Part shown: positions 62,521-64,000 of the stretch, one piece after another
Layout of the letters: each line of letters opens with the position of its first letter
Numbering within the stretch: position 1 is the stretch's first letter
Source: Novilysobacter selenitireducens
GTDB lineage: Bacteria; Pseudomonadota; Gammaproteobacteria; Xanthomonadales; Xanthomonadaceae
DNA length: 64,000 bases
Direction of reading: 5' to 3'
NCBI RefSeq assembly: GCF_020026895.1
Contig: NZ_JAINZW010000002.1
Coordinates: 620,001 to 684,000 of the forward strand
Translations under genes and position numbers: made by a program
The notes under the pieces: model-generated
Database searches by the model: none
The model's input: only the letters and a program-made list of their open reading frames with translations
What the model was told of the DNA's origin: nothing

Positions 62521-63411
62521 ATGCCTGACAACCCGCAACGCCCGTCGCCAAGCGACTTCCGGCTCGATGGCCACGCCGTACTGGCCCTTTCCGGACCCGA
62601 TGCCATCGCCTTCGCGCAAGCCCAATTCATGAACGACGTCGCCTCGCTGGGCGTAATGGACTGGCACTGGAGCGGCTGGCTGACGCCCAAGGGACGCGTG
62701 ATTGCCCTGTTCGCGCTGCTGCGGCGCGACGAGCAGACGCTCTGGCTGGTGCTGCCGGACGCAGATCCCGAAACGGTGCGTTCCGCGCTGTCGCGCTTCG
62801 TGTTCCGCAGCAAGGTGCGGATCGAGGTGCTGGATGACGTGGCGGCGACCGGATCCTTCATGGCGCCCACAGAAGCCGAGGGTGCACGGGCCGCACTGCT
62901 GGATGGCGGCTTCATCGAGATGGACATGCGCGGCTCTGGAGGTGAGCGAACGCTCCGCCTCGGGCCCGCAGATGCTGCGCCCAATGCCAGCGCGCAGATG
63001 GAGTGGCAGGCGGCCGACCTGCGACACGGGTTGCCGCGCCTGCCCCAATCGCAGGTCGAACAGTGGACGCCCCAGCAGCTTTCGCTCGACCGACTGGCGG
63101 CCTTCAGCGTGAAGAAGGGCTGCTACCCGGGACAGGAGATCGTCGCGCGTACGCACTTCCTGGGAAAGGTGAAGCGCGGACTGGCGCTGCTCGAGTCGGA
63201 CGCACCGATGGACGTGGGCGCCGAGGTGCGTGGCGGTGACACTCCGCTGGGCACGGTCGCCGCGAGTGGCAGCCTCCCCTCCAATGGCTTCGTCGCGCTG
63301 GCGGTCCTGCCGCTGGAGCGGAGTGCGGCAGACCTGCACGTCGACGGACAGCCCGTGGGCGAAGGCGAGCTTCTCGCTGGTCTGGCCCGCCGCCCTACCC
63401 CGCCTTTGTAG
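62521..63411 (+). CDS. ygfZ: Folate-binding protein YgfZ
   Basis: Tetrahydrofolate-dependent protein linked to Fe-S enzymes and tRNA modification. The protein is 296 residues. Signature KKGCYPGQEIVAR (K-G-C-Y-x-G-Q-E, Cys near 201) with downstream THFLGKVKRGLALL; N-terminal FAQAQFMNDV and GWLTPKGRVIALF are typical. The stop codon is TAG, which is part of a REP-like repeat starting at 63407. Divergent from the DUF1674 gene; SDH and YgfZ are both Fe-S related, a sensible neighbour pair. Confidence 0.95.
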   Translation: MPDNPQRPSPSDFRLDGHAVLALSGPDAIAFAQAQFMNDVASLGVMDWHWSGWLTPKGRVIALFALLRRDEQTLWLVLPDADPETVRSALSRFVFRSKVRIEVLDDVAATGSFMAPTEAEGARAALLDGGFIEMDMRGSGGERTLRLGPADAAPNASAQMEWQAADLRHGLPRLPQSQVEQWTPQQLSLDRLAAFSVKKGCYPGQEIVARTHFLGKVKRGLALLESDAPMDVGAEVRGGDTPLGTVAASGSLPSNGFVALAVLPLERSAADLHVDGQPVGEGELLAGLARRPTPPL

Positions 63412-63494
63412 GAGCGCCTTCAGCCGCGATCACGCGGCGAAACCGTGCCAGGGCTGCGGTCCATGCGATCGAATCGCGGCTGAAGCTCCTGCAG
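63407..63494. repeat. REP-like inverted pair after ygfZ
   Basis: The left arm (63407-63430) begins TGTAGGAGCGCCTTCAGCC, and the right arm (63473-63493) is its imperfect inverse complement, ending GAAGCTCCTGCA. They are about 42 bp apart and contain further GC-rich hairpins (CCGCG...CGCGG). This matches the family of GTAGGAGCGnCTTCAG repeats scattered through Xanthomonadaceae and pseudomonads (recollection). The ygfZ stop codon lies in the left arm. Confidence 0.75.
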
Positions 63495-63530
63495 TTCAAA
63501 GGGATTGCGGGGAAAGCGGCTGCTGGAGGA

Positions 63531-64000
63531 TCAGCCGGCGAGCCGGTCGGCCGCCGCGACGATGTCCTCTTCGCCGGGGATGACAAGGAACGCGGCTCCG
63601 GCGAGCGGCGTGTAGGTGTCGACGCCCACCACGCGCTGGAACGGCCGCGCCCCGAAGCCGCCCTCGGCGATCGCGGTGATCACGCCTTCGCCCACGCCGG
63701 CGCTGTGGCGCCCTTCATCGACGATGAGAACACGCTTGGCCGTCTTCGCCTGCGCAACGATGTAATCGGCGTTGAGCGGCACCAGCCAGCGCAGGTCCAC
63801 CACCCTCGCCTTCCAGCCGTGCCGGTTTTCGATCTCGCGCGCGGCGCGCAGGCTCATCGGCACGCCGTTGCCGTAGGTGAAGATGACCAGGTCATCGCCG
63901 TTGCCACCGCTCTCGGGCAGGTAGACGCGCCCCTCGCCCAGCGTCATCGCCTCGTCGGGCGCGGGATAGGTCGTCAACCAGCGACCGTCGCCCGGCTCGT
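63531..64000 (-). CDS. Thiamine-dependent 2-oxoacid dehydrogenase E1, C-terminal end (partial)
   Basis: C-terminal transketolase-type domain of an E1/E1-beta subunit, about 156 residues visible, open through the right edge (the codons before a TTG at 63977 read EPGDGRW). Visible are VIFTYGNGVPMSLRAAREIENRHGWKARVVDLRWLVPLNADYIVAQAKTAKRVLIVDEGRHSAGVGEGVITAIAEGGF and the closing DTYTPLAGAAFLVIPGEEDIVAAADRL. It fits branched-chain or related 2-oxoacid dehydrogenases; which substrate cannot be told from the fragment. It is convergent with ygfZ. Confidence 0.85.
   Translation of the reverse strand, partial: EPGDGRWLTTYPAPDEAMTLGEGRVYLPESGGNGDDLVIFTYGNGVPMSLRAAREIENRHGWKARVVDLRWLVPLNADYIVAQAKTAKRVLIVDEGRHSAGVGEGVITAIAEGGFGARPFQRVVGVDTYTPLAGAAFLVIPGEEDIVAAADRLAG

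Overview
The window is chromosomal DNA from a high-GC gammaproteobacterium, most likely Xanthomonadaceae of the Lysobacter/Luteimonas/Xanthomonas group. The evidence is the gene order and protein sequences: hrcA-grpE-dnaK beside recN, divergent fur/bamE, ratAB/smpB, a lexA-imuA-imuB-dnaE2 cassette, ftsK-lolA-rarA, clpS-clpA/infA/aat, nudJ-mnmA-hflD, and uvrC-pgsA followed by tRNA-Gly and tRNA-Cys. Coding density is high and most genes lie on the minus strand. I saw no prophage, transposase, integrase or CRISPR array. Many long open frames lie antisense to real genes; they are a GC-rich codon artefact and are left out.

Layout. 1-10.3 kb: heat-shock genes hrcA-grpE-dnaK (dnaK cut by the left edge) with sigma-32-type promoters, recN, fur, bamE, ratA-ratB, smpB, an orphan CHASE/PAS histidine kinase, and the tmRNA gene ssrA with its promoter and terminator. 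10.3-17 kb: an SOS mutagenesis operon, lexA-imuA-imuB-dnaE2, with an AlkB-family dioxygenase gene 6 nt downstream and a palindromic operator touching the lexA start. 17-21.2 kb: alr, dnaB (with a consensus DnaA box upstream) and rpsF-rpsR-rplI. 21.3-25.9 kb: the most unusual region, a five-gene secretion locus resembling the Pseudomonas Fap functional-amyloid system, plus a 470-bp upstream regulatory region. 25.9-33.8 kb: rarA, an unknown exported protein, lolA, ftsK, ald (with an apparent transcription attenuator in its leader) and divergent trxB. 33.9-45.3 kb: a FemAB-like protein gene, aat, infA, clpS-clpA, a small exported protein, nudJ-mnmA-hflD, acnA and two tRNAs. 45.3-62.5 kb: a nearly uninterrupted minus-strand run of envelope and respiratory genes: a DUF1674/SDHAF4-like small gene, sdhCDAB, a MAPEG protein, sdhE, ygfX, lolC-lolD, comEC, exbB-exbD, msbA, lpxK, kdsB, a low-molecular-weight phosphatase, uvrC and pgsA. 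62.5-64 kb: ygfZ, a REP-like repeat, and the C-terminal end of a thiamine-dependent dehydrogenase cut by the right edge.

How the genes work together. The fap-like locus encodes a secreted Gly/Asn/Ser-rich protein (candidate fibre subunit), two small exported proteins that carry a double-glycine motif after the signal peptide, a periplasmic C39 cysteine peptidase that could cut at that motif, and an outer-membrane protein with an N-terminal coiled coil and C-terminal barrel (FapF-like). Two of the proteins share a C-terminal motif of the form GI.TV.QN.G...LIQ.G. This is the best candidate for a poorly described system. Succinate dehydrogenase is flanked by both of its flavinylation/assembly factors: an SDHAF4-like gene upstream and sdhE downstream. 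The msbA-lpxK-kdsB group and lolC-lolD-lolA serve lipid A/LPS and lipoprotein transport.
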